Below are positions 52,028 through 61,402 of a stretch of DNA of 64,000 bases, piece by piece (positions within the stretch are counted from its first letter, which is position 1; each line of letters begins with the position of its first letter). Source of the stretch: Paenibacillus pini JCM 16418 (GTDB taxonomy: Bacteria > Bacillota > Bacilli > Paenibacillales > Paenibacillaceae). The translations under genes were made by a program, and so were the position numbers. The stretch covers positions 496,001-560,000 of the forward strand of contig NZ_BAVZ01000001.1 in the NCBI RefSeq assembly GCF_000576305.1, read 5' to 3'. A model generated the notes under the pieces. The model saw nothing but the letters and a program-made list of their open reading frames with translations. It had not been told where the DNA came from and made no database searches.

Positions 52028-52696
52028 ATGGGGAAAATCATGAATTTATATGATAAAGGGGATCAATTATACTACGAACAAAAATTCTCCGAGGCTGCTA
52101 ATGTGTTTATGGAATGTATCGAATTAGAAGTAGATAAAATAGATAGCATGAACTATTTAGGCTGCTGTGAGCTGCAACTTGGTAATTATGAGAAGGCACA
52201 TCATTGGTTTGATCAAGCTATGGTTTTTAGTCCAGAATGGGGAAGACTGTATTCGAATAAGAGTAGAGTTTTTATGAAACAGGGTGATTTCTCAAAGGCG
52301 GCTGAGTATTTATATCAATCTCTCGAATTAAATGATGAGGATGAGGATACGTTATATTACTTAGGAGTTTTTTATGAAAGTCAGGACAAACTCGAGAAGG
52401 CACGTGAAGCATATTTAGCTTCGCTCGAGATTAATCCCAATCAACCAGAGACCATTTTAAATTATGGAATAGTTGAAGTGCGGTTAGGTCATATAGAAGA
52501 AGGTAAGAAACAATTTAAATCATTGATGAATTGGGAAGGTTATGAAACATATGCATATTGGAATTTGACCTGTGTATATAAAGCAGACAAGCAGTATTCG
52601 AAAGCTTTAGAGTGTCTCAATTCATATATTTCGTTAAATAACGATGTCGATGAGGAAGCGAATGATTTGCTAAAAGAGTTACAACAATTATTGTAA
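52028..52696 (+). CDS. TPR-repeat protein
   Basis: A 222-residue protein made of about six tetratricopeptide repeats, for example AMNYLGCC-like NYLGCCELQLGNYEKAHHWF, then RVFMKQGDFSKAAEYLYQSL and AREAYLASLEINPNQPETIL. Cytoplasmic, no signal. It would serve as a protein-interaction scaffold. In-frame ATGs at 52028 and 52040; the first overlaps no gene. Confidence 0.9.
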   Translation: MGKIMNLYDKGDQLYYEQKFSEAANVFMECIELEVDKIDSMNYLGCCELQLGNYEKAHHWFDQAMVFSPEWGRLYSNKSRVFMKQGDFSKAAEYLYQSLELNDEDEDTLYYLGVFYESQDKLEKAREAYLASLEINPNQPETILNYGIVEVRLGHIEEGKKQFKSLMNWEGYETYAYWNLTCVYKADKQYSKALECLNSYISLNNDVDEEANDLLKELQQLL

Positions 52697-52737
52697 AAAA
52701 TAATAAAAAAACCTAACGGTGAATTGGAGGAAATAAA

Positions 52738-53100
52738 ATGTCAAAGTTTAACCTTAACACACGTGTTGCTTCAATCTTCATTCATGTTCAAGATATGGAT
52801 AGAGCAGTTCATTGGTACGCGGAATTATTCGGAGTTCCCATTACAACACAATCTTTTGAGAAAATATATTCAATGAAGTTCGATAATCTTATTTTGCTTT
52901 TTGATGCTCATGGTTCTGATACTTTTCATCCGTCCGAACGTCCCTTATTTGATATTCCAACAGATAATATAGATCAGGTAGTTACATTATTAAATGAGAA
53001 GAACATTGACATTATAGGTGAAGTAGAACGATTCGAGGATATATCTTTCCTAACAATAAAGGATTCAGAAGGAAATCTATTTATGGTTGTTCAAGAATAA
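52738..53100 (+). CDS. VOC family protein (glyoxalase-like)
   Basis: A 120-residue protein with the VOC pattern: VASIFIHVQDMDRAVHWYAE at the start, ending ISFLTIKDSEGNLFMVVQE. TTGGAGGA precedes the ATG. Its TAA abuts the ATG at 53101 of the next frame. Substrate unknown; distinct from the VOC gene at 36129. Confidence 0.9.
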   Translation: MSKFNLNTRVASIFIHVQDMDRAVHWYAELFGVPITTQSFEKIYSMKFDNLILLFDAHGSDTFHPSERPLFDIPTDNIDQVVTLLNEKNIDIIGEVERFEDISFLTIKDSEGNLFMVVQE

Positions 53101-53115
53101 ATGGAGGTTCAAGGC

Positions 53116-53562
53116 ATGAATGATGGAGAGATTTATCTACGCTGGGCGAATACGGATGATGCAGCCGATCTCGTTGTGTTCAATGATGCTTTTAATGGAG
53201 TAGGATTGTCCATAGAAGAAGTACAAGATAATATTGCTGTAACGAGTGAGCTAATTGCACTGGCTGTTATGGATGACCTGATAGTTGGATTCGCGTGTGC
53301 CCAATATTTCAAATCATTTTGTTATCGGGGTCTTCAAGGGGAGATCACTGAATTGTATATTACGGAAGCTGCTCGGGGAAAAGGATTGGGAACGTTATTA
53401 ATTTCTTTTTTAGAGGAAGAGCTAAGTGCACGAGGTGTTACCAGCGTAAAGGTTCTAACAGGCAATACAAATGAAAATGCTATAAAGACTTATGAAAAAT
53501 CAAGATATTCTAAAATGGAAAAAGAACTACTACTTCAAAAGAAATTAGAACCAATAAGATAA
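53116..53562 (+). CDS. GNAT family acetyltransferase
   Basis: 148 residues from ATG 53116, eight bases after GGAGGT (the frame also has ATG 53101). GNAT loop ELYITEAARGKGLGTLLISF near 80-99 with R-G-K-G-L-G, and NENAIKTYEKSRYSK near the end. Probably co-transcribed with the VOC gene before it. Confidence 0.9.
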   Translation: MNDGEIYLRWANTDDAADLVVFNDAFNGVGLSIEEVQDNIAVTSELIALAVMDDLIVGFACAQYFKSFCYRGLQGEITELYITEAARGKGLGTLLISFLEEELSARGVTSVKVLTGNTNENAIKTYEKSRYSKMEKELLLQKKLEPIR

Positions 53563-53627
53563 TACAACATCATTGAATTAGATAATTTAATAGGCGAGAC
53601 AAATACGTTGATGGAAGTGAAATACTT

Positions 53628-53903
53628 GTGATGATAACATCCAGATGGGAATCAGAAAGACTTCTAATTGCAGATTTGAAGGAGGATGAAATAGATGAAG
53701 TACAAGAGTTATACAAAACTAGTAGCGATATAGAACTGTGGGGTAGGGAAGAATCTGGGAAGGAATACATAAGACATTGTTTTAATGAAGGTGATTTACC
53801 ACCTATGATAGAGAAGGATGTCAGTCATTATTTTATTCCGAAGGAAAAGGGTGGAGTAATAATTTTCCTGAAAATATTAATGGAGTATAGGAACGAACAA
53901 TGA
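53628..53903 (+). pseudogene. N-terminal part of a GNAT acetyltransferase
   Basis: 91 codons: a normal GNAT head MMITSRWESERLLIADLKED, then IRHCFNEGDLPPM and a fragment of the central strands (KGGVIIFLKILMEY) just before the acetyl-CoA loop should begin. The remaining half is missing. Probably a deletion remnant. Confidence 0.65.
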
Positions 53904-53923
53904 AATGGTGGTGACAAGGAAAT

Positions 53924-54340
53924 ATGATAGTATATACGAACTCATTAGAAGGAATAAACGAAGAAAATCTGGATTCTGTTTTTTTTCATGAATGGCCAAA
54001 TCCCCCATCCATCAAACATTTGTATATGATCCTTAAGAATTCTTCGTATATATATGTAGCAATTCATACGGAGACCAAGAAAGTGGTTGGATTTATTAAT
54101 GCATTATCGGATCAAGTATTAACTGCTTATATACCATTATTAGAAGTAACACCCGCATTTAAGAATCAAGGAATAGGGACTCAATTAGTTGAAAGAATGT
54201 TGGAACAACTTAAGGATTATTACATGATTGATTTACTTTGTGATGCAGATTTACAGGATTACTACTCGCAGAAAGGGATGATTAAGGCTGCAGGAATGAT
54301 GAAAAGAAATTACAATAACCAATCTGGAAAGAATATTTAA
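53924..54340 (+). CDS. GNAT family acetyltransferase
   Basis: A 138-residue GNAT protein: YVAIHTETKKVVGFINALSD near 45-64, loop LLEVTPAFKNQGIGTQLVER near 75-94 and DADLQDYYSQKGMIKAAGMM at the end. The full domain is present. A weak GGTGACAAGG box precedes the ATG. Similar proteins act on small amines. Confidence 0.88.
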   Translation: MIVYTNSLEGINEENLDSVFFHEWPNPPSIKHLYMILKNSSYIYVAIHTETKKVVGFINALSDQVLTAYIPLLEVTPAFKNQGIGTQLVERMLEQLKDYYMIDLLCDADLQDYYSQKGMIKAAGMMKRNYNNQSGKNI

Positions 54341-54395
54341 TATTTAATGATCTTCTTATGCAAAAGTGTATTGAAATTCATATTTACAACCACGT

Positions 54396-54449
54396 AGCCA
54401 CGATTGAAACCGATTATTGGGAATTCCCATCGGTGCCGTGGCTGTTTTT
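54396..54449 (+). terminator. Two-tier hairpin with T-run (copy 3 of 3)
   Basis: Outer stem AGCCACG / CGTGGCT, inner stem ACCGAT / ATCGGT, then GTTTTTG. Same plan as 5848 and 21843, with different but paired sequences. Confidence 0.72.
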
Positions 54450-54513
54450 GTATAGAGTGATGAATGTTAATGGTTTATAATAATTATTTCAAAACGAAGC
54501 AGGAGGCAATACA

Positions 54514-55239
54514 TTGAAGAAAATAGCTATTATTTCAGATATTCACGGTAATATGCCGGCATTGCAAGCTGTTCTACAAGATATTGAACATAGAAAGATA
54601 GAAACAGTGTACTGCTTGGGAGATTTAATAGGAAAAGGTCCAAGTGGAGATATAGTAACGGATTTAATTCAAGAAAGATGTGAAAAGGTGGTAAGAGGAA
54701 ACTGGGATGAGTTTATTTCAATGACAACGGACGTCGAACCATTGAAATGGCATCAAGAAAAACTTGGTTCAGATCGCTTAAAGTATCTAAGTTCATTACC
54801 TATCACAATTGAATTTGTCATGAGTGGTAAATACATAAGGCTCTTTCATGCTTCTCCAAGAAGTATATATGAACGTATTCAATCATGGGATGATCAAGAG
54901 GTAAGGTCTTCTTTGTTTACAAATTCAGAGTTATGCATTAATGAAAATGAAGCAGATGTGGTTGGTTATGGAGATATCCATAACGCATATATTCAGCATT
55001 TTCAAGGTAAGACACTGTTTAATGTTGGGAGTGTAGGTAATCCCCTAGAAATAACACAAGCATCTTATGTAATTTTAGAAGGAAGCTACGATGTTTCAAC
55101 CCCATCACCATTAAGTATCCAATTTGTTCGAGTGCCTTATGACATTGAGCTTTCCATTCAGCATGCCATTGAAGCAGAGATGCCATTATTGAAAGAATAT
55201 ATAAGTGAATTAAGGACAGATATACCGGGGAGTAAGTAA
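54514..55239 (+). CDS. Metallophosphoesterase (YfcE-like)
   Basis: A 241-residue protein starting at TTG 54514 after AGGAGG. Calcineurin-type motifs in order: IISDIHGNMPALQ (D-x-H), YCLGDLIGKG (G-D), VRGNWDEF (G-N-x-D), LFHASPRS and GYGDIHNAY, NVGSVGNP. A binuclear metal phosphodiesterase or phosphatase of the predicted phosphodiesterase group. The N-D-E variant of GNHD (GNWDE) is usual in this subgroup. Confidence 0.92.
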   Translation: MKKIAIISDIHGNMPALQAVLQDIEHRKIETVYCLGDLIGKGPSGDIVTDLIQERCEKVVRGNWDEFISMTTDVEPLKWHQEKLGSDRLKYLSSLPITIEFVMSGKYIRLFHASPRSIYERIQSWDDQEVRSSLFTNSELCINENEADVVGYGDIHNAYIQHFQGKTLFNVGSVGNPLEITQASYVILEGSYDVSTPSPLSIQFVRVPYDIELSIQHAIEAEMPLLKEYISELRTDIPGSK

Positions 55240-55242
55240 TGG

Positions 55243-55467
55243 ATGAAACTATATTTAAAGGTATTTCTTATCATAGCATGTGTGATAAATATATTAAGTA
55301 TAGTGATCATTATTACTCTTATAGCATACGGAGAAGAATGCAAGCATCTCAAGGGTTCAATAAAAATAAGAGCAGCGTATTCGCTGCCCGTTAGACAAAT
55401 TACGGATTGCGTTCTAATAACAAAATTCCGCTTATATTGGAAGTCTTTTTACGGAATACGATTTTAA
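55243..55467 (+). CDS. Short membrane ORF, doubtful
   Basis: 74 codons; the first 30 residues form one hydrophobic helix (LYLKVFLIIACVINILSIVI), the rest has no pattern and reads through a terminator and the end of the convergent gene at 55400. The ATG is four bases after the metallophosphoesterase stop with no good ribosome binding site. Possibly a truncated membrane protein. Confidence 0.3.
   Translation: MKLYLKVFLIIACVINILSIVIIITLIAYGEECKHLKGSIKIRAAYSLPVRQITDCVLITKFRLYWKSFYGIRF
55360..55389 (-). terminator. Intrinsic terminator of the minus-strand gene at 55400
   Basis: Stem GGGCAGCG / CGCTGCTC with loop AATA on the complement, followed by TTATTTTTATT. Confidence 0.8.
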
Positions 55468-55663
55468 AACCAATGTCATTATCCAATAAGCAGTTTAAGG
55501 CATTGATAAGCAATGCATTGGGTACCAATGTAAAGCTACATGGTCGAGCATTACCAATAACAGATACAGCAGTAATTCTGCGTGCAGAACCCGGAATCAG
55601 AGGGTTTCTTGACCAACGGATCAATACTAAATCATGCTGTTGAACAGCTTTTACACGAGCCAT
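55400..55663 (-). CDS. Hypothetical basic protein, 87 residues
   Basis: Not recognised. Read on the complement from an ATG at 55663 with AGAGGTG seven bases upstream, and a TATTAT-like -10 box farther up. It is followed directly by a terminator. These signals make it more likely than the overlapping plus-strand frames. The sequence is basic with strand-like stretches (VQQHDLVLIRWSRNPLIPGS, then IGFKIVFRKKTSNISG). Confidence 0.6.
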   Translation of the reverse strand: MARVKAVQQHDLVLIRWSRNPLIPGSARRITAVSVIGNARPCSFTLVPNALLINALNCLLDNDIGFKIVFRKKTSNISGILLLERNP

Positions 55664-55830
55664 TCGAATCACCTCTTTTCTATAAAGCTCTCTATAATAA
55701 ATGAAAAGAAGATGTATAATGTGCTAGGTCAAGAGCTATAATCGATTTAACAATAGCTGATTATATGATACGATTCAAAGGGCATGTAATCAGAGTGCCT
55801 CAATGATTCGTAGAGAGCAGGTTATATGTA

Positions 55831-57390
55831 ATGTTAGAAAATAGACAACAGCGCTTCCGCTTTAGCGAAGCACCCATTTGGGATTTGCAGCGGACTTACT
55901 TCGAAGAACTAGGCATGAAGGCTTGGAATAATGATCAGGTTCCGCAATATATAACGAGCAATCCTATGATTGCTACTGCGTACGCCGAAATGATTTTCGG
56001 ATTTCTACAAGACCGTGCAGGAAATGGTGATATTTCTGAAACCGTTACAATCTTGGAGCTTGGAGCAGGAGCGGGACGACTGGCATTTCATGTATTACAA
56101 AAGCTGTGTGAGCTAAGAGATTACGCAGATATACCACTACCACCTTTTCGATATGTCATGACTGATCTGCCATTTAAAAATGTTGAAGGCTGGCATAATC
56201 ATCCCGCTCTGCTATCGTTTATCCAGCAGGGATTATTGGACTTTGCAAGATTTGATGCCGTGCATGATACGGAGCTGAATTTGGTTGTATCGGGTACTTC
56301 CATACGGAAAGGTGATCTGAAGCAGCCACTGCTGATCGTCGCTAATTATTTTTTTGACAGTATCCCGCAAGAACTACTGTATGTGGGGGAAGGTCAGATT
56401 TTTGAATGCGATGTATTGACCGAGCTACCAGGAAATTTCGATCAACTGAAGCCTTCTGATGCCTTGAAAGCTATGGTCTTGAATTACGAGTATCGCCGTG
56501 CACCTGAATACGAAGCAGCGACATATCCCTATCGTGATGTGATTGCAATGTATCAGCAGGAACTAGAGGATTCACATATCTTGTTTCCGGTGGTTGGACT
56601 TACATGTCTAGAAAGACTGAATCAGTTGTCTGAGGCGGGTTTTGTACTGATTACTGCGGACAAAGGGGATCATAGGTTAGATAATTGGAAGTTTGCAGAG
56701 CCACCAGAGTTAATTCTTCATGGGAGCTTCTCTTTAACCGCAAATTATCATGCGATTCAATATGTGCTGGAGCGAAGAGGCGCGCAATCTCTCTTTACCA
56801 CACATCATTATAAAAATATAAATGTCGGCTGCATATGCATGCTGGATAACCCCAATAGCTATGCCAACACGCGGCTGGCGTATCGGCGGTGTATTGAACG
56901 TTTTGGACCGGACGATTTCTTTAGTATGAAAGAATGGGTTGACCAGCATGTTGATACTTTGGGCATACAGCAGATTTTGGCCTTTTGGCGGTTGGGTGGT
57001 TATGATGCTGAGTTCTTTATTCAAAGCGCGAAACGCATTTCAAGCTTATTGCTAGATATAAGTGATGAAGAACTGGCTGATATCCAAAATGGCATACATA
57101 TGATGTGGTCATCGTATTATGTGTTGGAGCAGCGGTATGATTTAGCATTAGATGCAGGACTATTGCTATTCGAAATGGAAATGTATGAGGATGCGAAACG
57201 ATTCCTAGAGATATCCATACATGCGGATGAAGATGAGCCAGTACCGACGGTATTGTACTGTTTAGCGATCTGCTGCTACGAGCTTGAGTTGGAAGAGGAA
57301 GCGATGGAATACACACGCGAGGCGCTGGTTATCGAACCGGATCATGAAGAGGCATTAGCACTACTGAATGCTTTGAGTGAAGCGGAGTAG
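55831..57390 (+). CDS. SAM-dependent methyltransferase with C-terminal TPR-like repeats
   Basis: A 519-residue protein. Residues about 70-320 hold a class I methyltransferase domain (TVTILELGAGAGRLAFHVLQ, then FRYVMTDLPFKN and LIVANYFFDSIPQELLYV) resembling the NDUFAF7/MidA-type fold. Residues about 430-515 are tetratricopeptide-like (YEDAKRFLEISIHADEDEPV, then EEAMEYTREALVIEPDHEEA). The ribosome binding site is weak. A clear terminator follows. A protein substrate is plausible, but this is inference. Confidence 0.82.
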   Translation: MLENRQQRFRFSEAPIWDLQRTYFEELGMKAWNNDQVPQYITSNPMIATAYAEMIFGFLQDRAGNGDISETVTILELGAGAGRLAFHVLQKLCELRDYADIPLPPFRYVMTDLPFKNVEGWHNHPALLSFIQQGLLDFARFDAVHDTELNLVVSGTSIRKGDLKQPLLIVANYFFDSIPQELLYVGEGQIFECDVLTELPGNFDQLKPSDALKAMVLNYEYRRAPEYEAATYPYRDVIAMYQQELEDSHILFPVVGLTCLERLNQLSEAGFVLITADKGDHRLDNWKFAEPPELILHGSFSLTANYHAIQYVLERRGAQSLFTTHHYKNINVGCICMLDNPNSYANTRLAYRRCIERFGPDDFFSMKEWVDQHVDTLGIQQILAFWRLGGYDAEFFIQSAKRISSLLLDISDEELADIQNGIHMMWSSYYVLEQRYDLALDAGLLLFEMEMYEDAKRFLEISIHADEDEPVPTVLYCLAICCYELELEEEAMEYTREALVIEPDHEEALALLNALSEAE

Positions 57391-57417
57391 CAAGAATAAG
57401 TGAAAAGCAAAATCCAT

Positions 57418-57456
57418 AAGCAAGTAGTACCTTCTCAGAGGACTGCTTGCTTTTTC
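57418..57456 (+). terminator. Intrinsic terminator after the methyltransferase-TPR gene
   Basis: Stem AGCAAGTAGT / ACTGCTTGCT around CCTTCTCAGAGG, then TTTTTCT. Confidence 0.82.
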
Positions 57457-57632
57457 TATTATAAGTAAAGAATTAGATGTGTTTCACTGATTAATTAATA
57501 TATATTACATAAAAAGACTTGCAGATATATGTTTATAATGCAAAAATTAACTTAATTTGGATTCATTGATGATTTTAAAAAGCCATAGATTAGAGCTAGA
57601 TACAAACTATAATGTGTGAGGAGATGTGTAAA

Positions 57633-58172
57633 ATGGAAATAGAGACATCAAGATTAATTATCCGTGATTTTCGTAAGGAAGATTGGATCGATGTACATAC
57701 ATATGCATCAGATCCTAAAGTGACTGAATTTATGATTTGGGGACCTAATTCTGAGGATGAAACAAAAACATATATAGAAGAGCAAATAACGAAACAGCAA
57801 TCGGTTAACCGCGTGGATTTTGAATTTGGAGTCATTTTAAAAGAGACAAGCCAGTTCATTGGTGGATGTGGCATCTACATCAAAGAGCGTAATGCAGAAA
57901 TAGGTTACTGTTTTAGCCCCGAATACTGGGGTCATGGGTATGCAACAGAAGCTTCCGAAGCCATGTTAGAGTTTGGCTTTAAACAGTTTCATGTGCATAG
58001 AGTATTTGCCACATGTCGTCCTGGAAATCATGCATCAGCAAATGTGATGAAGAGAATCGGAATGAAGCAAGAAGGCCATTTAAGGGAACATATGTGGCAT
58101 AAAGGGAGATACCATGACTCTTATTTATTTTCAATACTTGAGCATGAATATTCTCAGGGTAACCTACGATGA
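57633..58172 (+). CDS. RimJ/RimL-type GNAT acetyltransferase
   Basis: 179 residues from ATG 57633 (GAGGAGA upstream). Typical start METSRLIIRDF-like (IETSRLIIRDFRKEDWIDVH), then AEIGYCFSPEYWGHGYATEA as the binding loop, VFATCRPGNHASANVMKRIG and the end GRYHDSYLFSILEHEY. Group 3 GNAT, which acetylates ribosomal proteins or small molecules. Confidence 0.92.
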   Translation: MEIETSRLIIRDFRKEDWIDVHTYASDPKVTEFMIWGPNSEDETKTYIEEQITKQQSVNRVDFEFGVILKETSQFIGGCGIYIKERNAEIGYCFSPEYWGHGYATEASEAMLEFGFKQFHVHRVFATCRPGNHASANVMKRIGMKQEGHLREHMWHKGRYHDSYLFSILEHEYSQGNLR

Positions 58173-58217
58173 ATGTTAAATAGGGTGTCATTGAATAAGC
58201 TATCAACAGGAGGCACT

Positions 58218-58760
58218 ATGATTATTGGATTAGTAAGACATTTCAAAGTTACATATAAACCTATTTCTACATGGATGAACTCTGAGGAATTTAACCAGTG
58301 GATCGAAGAATATAATAAATCTGGAGTTAGTCCCCCAGAGTCTACAGGTCATGGGGTAGAGTGGAACATGTGCCTTAGTAGTGATTTATCAAGAGCTACG
58401 GTTACGGCCGAAATGCTTCATAAAGGTCAGATTATTAAGACGGATCAGTTAAGAGAGATCGCTATGCGTTCGGTCACTTCTACACAAATCAAACTTCATT
58501 ACTATATGTGGTTATTTATTATTCGTATCGCTTGGTTAGTATCACATAAGTCGCAGGACGAAACCAAAGCTGAAACCATTTTAAGGGCAAAACAAGTGGT
58601 TGATCAAATAGAAGAGAATGATAAAGGATCTAATATATTGGTTGTAAGCCATGGTGCTTTTATGAGGGTATTATACCAAGAACTAATCCGCAGAGGGTAC
58701 AAGGGAAGAGGCTTTGCTAAGCCTAAGAATGGAAAGTTATACACATTTGAAAAAAAGTAA
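58218..58760 (+). CDS. Histidine phosphatase family protein
   Basis: 180 residues from ATG 58218 (ACAGGAGG upstream). Phosphohistidine site IIGLVRHFKV near residues 2-11 (R-H without the usual G), LSSDLSRATVTAEML near 55-70 and the second histidine in ILVVSHGAFMRVLY near 145. Phosphoglycerate-mutase-like fold. Its substrate is unknown. Confidence 0.87.
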   Translation: MIIGLVRHFKVTYKPISTWMNSEEFNQWIEEYNKSGVSPPESTGHGVEWNMCLSSDLSRATVTAEMLHKGQIIKTDQLREIAMRSVTSTQIKLHYYMWLFIIRIAWLVSHKSQDETKAETILRAKQVVDQIEENDKGSNILVVSHGAFMRVLYQELIRRGYKGRGFAKPKNGKLYTFEKK

Positions 58761-58824
58761 TGCATAGATCGAATGATTAGGAGAAACGAATTCATGAAAA
58801 TTTCCTATCAGAAAGACGATTATA

Positions 58825-59263
58825 TTATTGAAGATGATTCTTTGTCATAAACTTTTCAGGATCATAATTCAAAACAACAATAGACTGACCTTTTTCAGAT
58901 TCATAAAATAACAAAGCTATAGTTTTAGCATCATGCTCTAAGAACAGGTACATTTCTTTTATTTTCTTAGTGTAAAATGTGTGTTTAATTTGAACTGGAG
59001 CTTCAAACGGTATATGAAGAACCAACCCATGTTGAGGGTTTAATGTGAATCCTTCATAGGTTATGGGGGAGGATTGAAGAATCTCTATAATGGAGCTCTT
59101 TAAATCTGAGGTTAAGGAAATGTGTGCGATGAATTTTTTCTTGCTTAACATCAAAAACCGAAACCTGAGGAAATGTACTACTAGCTGAAATTATTTTGGA
59201 CGTAGACAGAAGAATTCCAAATATGGTTATGAACAATACTTTTCTATTCTTTTTAAATTTCAT
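58825..59263 (-). pseudogene. Secreted hypothetical protein, frameshifted
   Basis: On the complement from ATG 59263. A signal peptide (MKFKKNRKVLFITIFGILLS) and VSVFDVKQEKIHRT are in one frame. SLTSDLKSSIIEILQSSPIT, then LVLHIPFEAPVQIKHTFYTK and the end VLNYDPEKFM, are in another. The switch falls near 59110-59130. Rejoined it is about 145 residues and matches a known layout of small exported Bacillota proteins. AAGAGGTG precedes the ATG. Confidence 0.65.
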
Positions 59264-59388
59264 ATTTTCACCTCTTGGGGATTATTCCCTAGATACATTA
59301 ATTTTATTAAAATGGGTGGCATGATTCTAAAATAGCAAACCCAAAAATACTTAAGAATGGTTGTTACGAAAGGATGTAATTGATAAGA

Positions 59389-60320
59389 ATGCCCTATAAC
59401 ATCGAAGATAAATTTGTCATTGCAGTTGCTTCAAGTGCACTGTTCGATCTTAGGTTGTCAGGCGCTGTTTTTACCGAGCAAGGCGAGATGAATATAGAAA
59501 ATATCAGCATAAACATGAGAATGATGTGTTGGGTAAAGGTGTAGCATTTCCGCTTATTAAAAGACTGCTTAGTATCAATGGTGACTCGCCCGAAGATCAG
59601 CCGGTAGAAGTCGTCCTTTTGTCTCGTAATGACGCAGATACGGGACTGCGTGTATTTAAATCCATAGAAAAATATCAACTTCCGATAACTCGCGCCGTGT
59701 TTACTGCGGGTGGGAACCCTTTTCAATATATGGAGGCATTTAACGCCTCTATTTTCTTATCAGGCAACCCTCACGATGTTAAAGAAGCGGTAAAGCGAGG
59801 CTTTCCAGCAGGCTGCATATACCCATCCGATTACATTGATGATGATCAAGACCATGAGCTTAGAATTGCTTTTGATTTCGATGGGATCATAGCAGATGAT
59901 TCAGCTGAAACGGTATTTCAACAAGAAGGAGCATTAGCCTCGTTTCATGATCATGAGAAATCTAAAGCATCTGAACCGTTGCCAGCAGGACCTTTGCTTC
60001 GATTTTTCACAGAGATATCTAAGCTTCAAAAGAGGATTTTAGACAAAGTGGCTACTGAGCCTGATTATAAACCGCGCATTCGAGTTGCCATTGTGACTGC
60101 TAGAAATGCACCAGCACATGAAAGGGTGATTACCACGTTAAGGAAGCTGGATATTAGGGTCGATGAAGCCTTTTTCTTAGGAGGAATAGACAAGGGAAGA
60201 GTGCTGAAAATCTTTAATCCTCATATCTTTTTTGATGATCAAGTCGGGCATATTGAAGGTGTGGCGCGGATTGTTCCTTCTGTTCATGTACCGTTTGGAA
60301 TTACAAATTCCATAGAGTAG
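59389..60320 (+). pseudogene. Cytosolic 5'-nucleotidase I-like gene, frameshifted
   Basis: The head MPYNIEDKFVIAVASSALFD is read from ATG 59389. After FTEQGEM (about 59490) the protein continues in another frame: YRKYQHKHENDVLGKGVAFP, then VEVVLLSRNDADTGLRVF, LRIAFDFDGIIADDSAE and VAIVTARNAPAHERVI to 60320. Rejoined it is about 310 residues, the size of cN-I type 5'-nucleotidases (PF06189). One indel only. The part from 59526 could be expressed alone, but without its first strands. Confidence 0.8.
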
Positions 60321-60452
60321 CGTATTGATTATTAAAGATAATGATTCCATCTTACTGGTACCTGGTGGCTTATATAAAATTCTCGCGGATGAACCAGATG
60401 ATAAGATAAGTCGGATTAGACACTCTTGCTCGAAATGAAATGAGGTGTTTAC

Positions 60453-61367
60453 ATGAGTGAACATAGCATTTATAAAAGTGAAGAAGGAAAAAATGTTATT
60501 TTAAATGCTTATGAAACATACTTGAAAACATTTGATTGTGAATTTCAGAGGGTGTATGTACATACGCGCTTTGGTCTTACGCATACATTAGTTACAGGGC
60601 CGCCGGATGGAAAACCAGTTTTCATACTTCAGGGAGGGAATTGTATTAATCCAATGACTCTTTCATGGTTCTCTTCTTTAATAAGGGATTATCGAATCTA
60701 TGCCCCCGATACCATCGGACATCCAGGTTTTAGTGACGAAACAAGGGTTTCTGCGAAAGATAACAGTTTTGCGCTGTGGATTTCCGATCTCATGGAACAT
60801 TTTAAAGTTGAAAAAAGTGCCTTTATAGGACCTTCATATGGTGGGGGAATTGTACTAAGATTAGCTACTTGGATGCCTGAGAAAATTTCCTGTGCTGTAT
60901 TGGTTGCACCTGCTGGATTACGGCTAGGATCAAAAATAAAAATGATACATAAGATTCTGCTGCCTATGATTGGATTTAAAATAAATTCATCACCAAAAAA
61001 ACTACAAAAAATAGCAGATGTGATGTCTTTTAAAAGCATGAAGGAAGAAGATAAAAACATCATTGGAATCATATTTAAAAAGGTTAAATTAGAACAAGAC
61101 ATGCCTAAATTGACAGAGAAGAAAGAATTATTAAATTATAGTGCTCCTACATTGGTGCTGGTCGGTGAACATGATATTTTCTTCCCAGCAAAAGGTGTAA
61201 TTGAAACAGCAGAAGCAATCATTACGAATGGAGTTACAAAAATGTATGAAATGGGTCATTTTCCATCAAAAGAATATTTGAGAGTAATGAGTGAAGATAT
61301 TAAAGAGTTTCTTAACAGTAACTACGATCAGGAGAATAATATAGAATTGTTATTTTTTGAAAATTAA
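60453..61367 (+). CDS. Alpha/beta hydrolase
   Basis: A 304-residue hydrolase. Oxyanion region PVFILQGGNCINP near 56-68, APDTIGHPGFSD, nucleophile elbow FIGPSYGGGIVLR with Ser near 131, acid in LVGEHDIFFP near 245 and catalytic His in YEMGHFPSKE. AATGAGGTG precedes the ATG. Just upstream, 60325-60438 is a 37-codon frame (VPGGLYKILADEPDD) that looks like a fragment. The substrate is unknown. Confidence 0.92.
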   Translation: MSEHSIYKSEEGKNVILNAYETYLKTFDCEFQRVYVHTRFGLTHTLVTGPPDGKPVFILQGGNCINPMTLSWFSSLIRDYRIYAPDTIGHPGFSDETRVSAKDNSFALWISDLMEHFKVEKSAFIGPSYGGGIVLRLATWMPEKISCAVLVAPAGLRLGSKIKMIHKILLPMIGFKINSSPKKLQKIADVMSFKSMKEEDKNIIGIIFKKVKLEQDMPKLTEKKELLNYSAPTLVLVGEHDIFFPAKGVIETAEAIITNGVTKMYEMGHFPSKEYLRVMSEDIKEFLNSNYDQENNIELLFFEN

Positions 61368-61402
61368 GCAGAATACAGTTATCTTTAATGAGGAGGCATT
61401 AT

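Noticed and set aside
55407..55643. Plus-strand 78-codon frame
   Set aside because: The minus-strand frame over the same bases has a good ribosome binding site, an upstream promoter-like box and a terminator right behind it.
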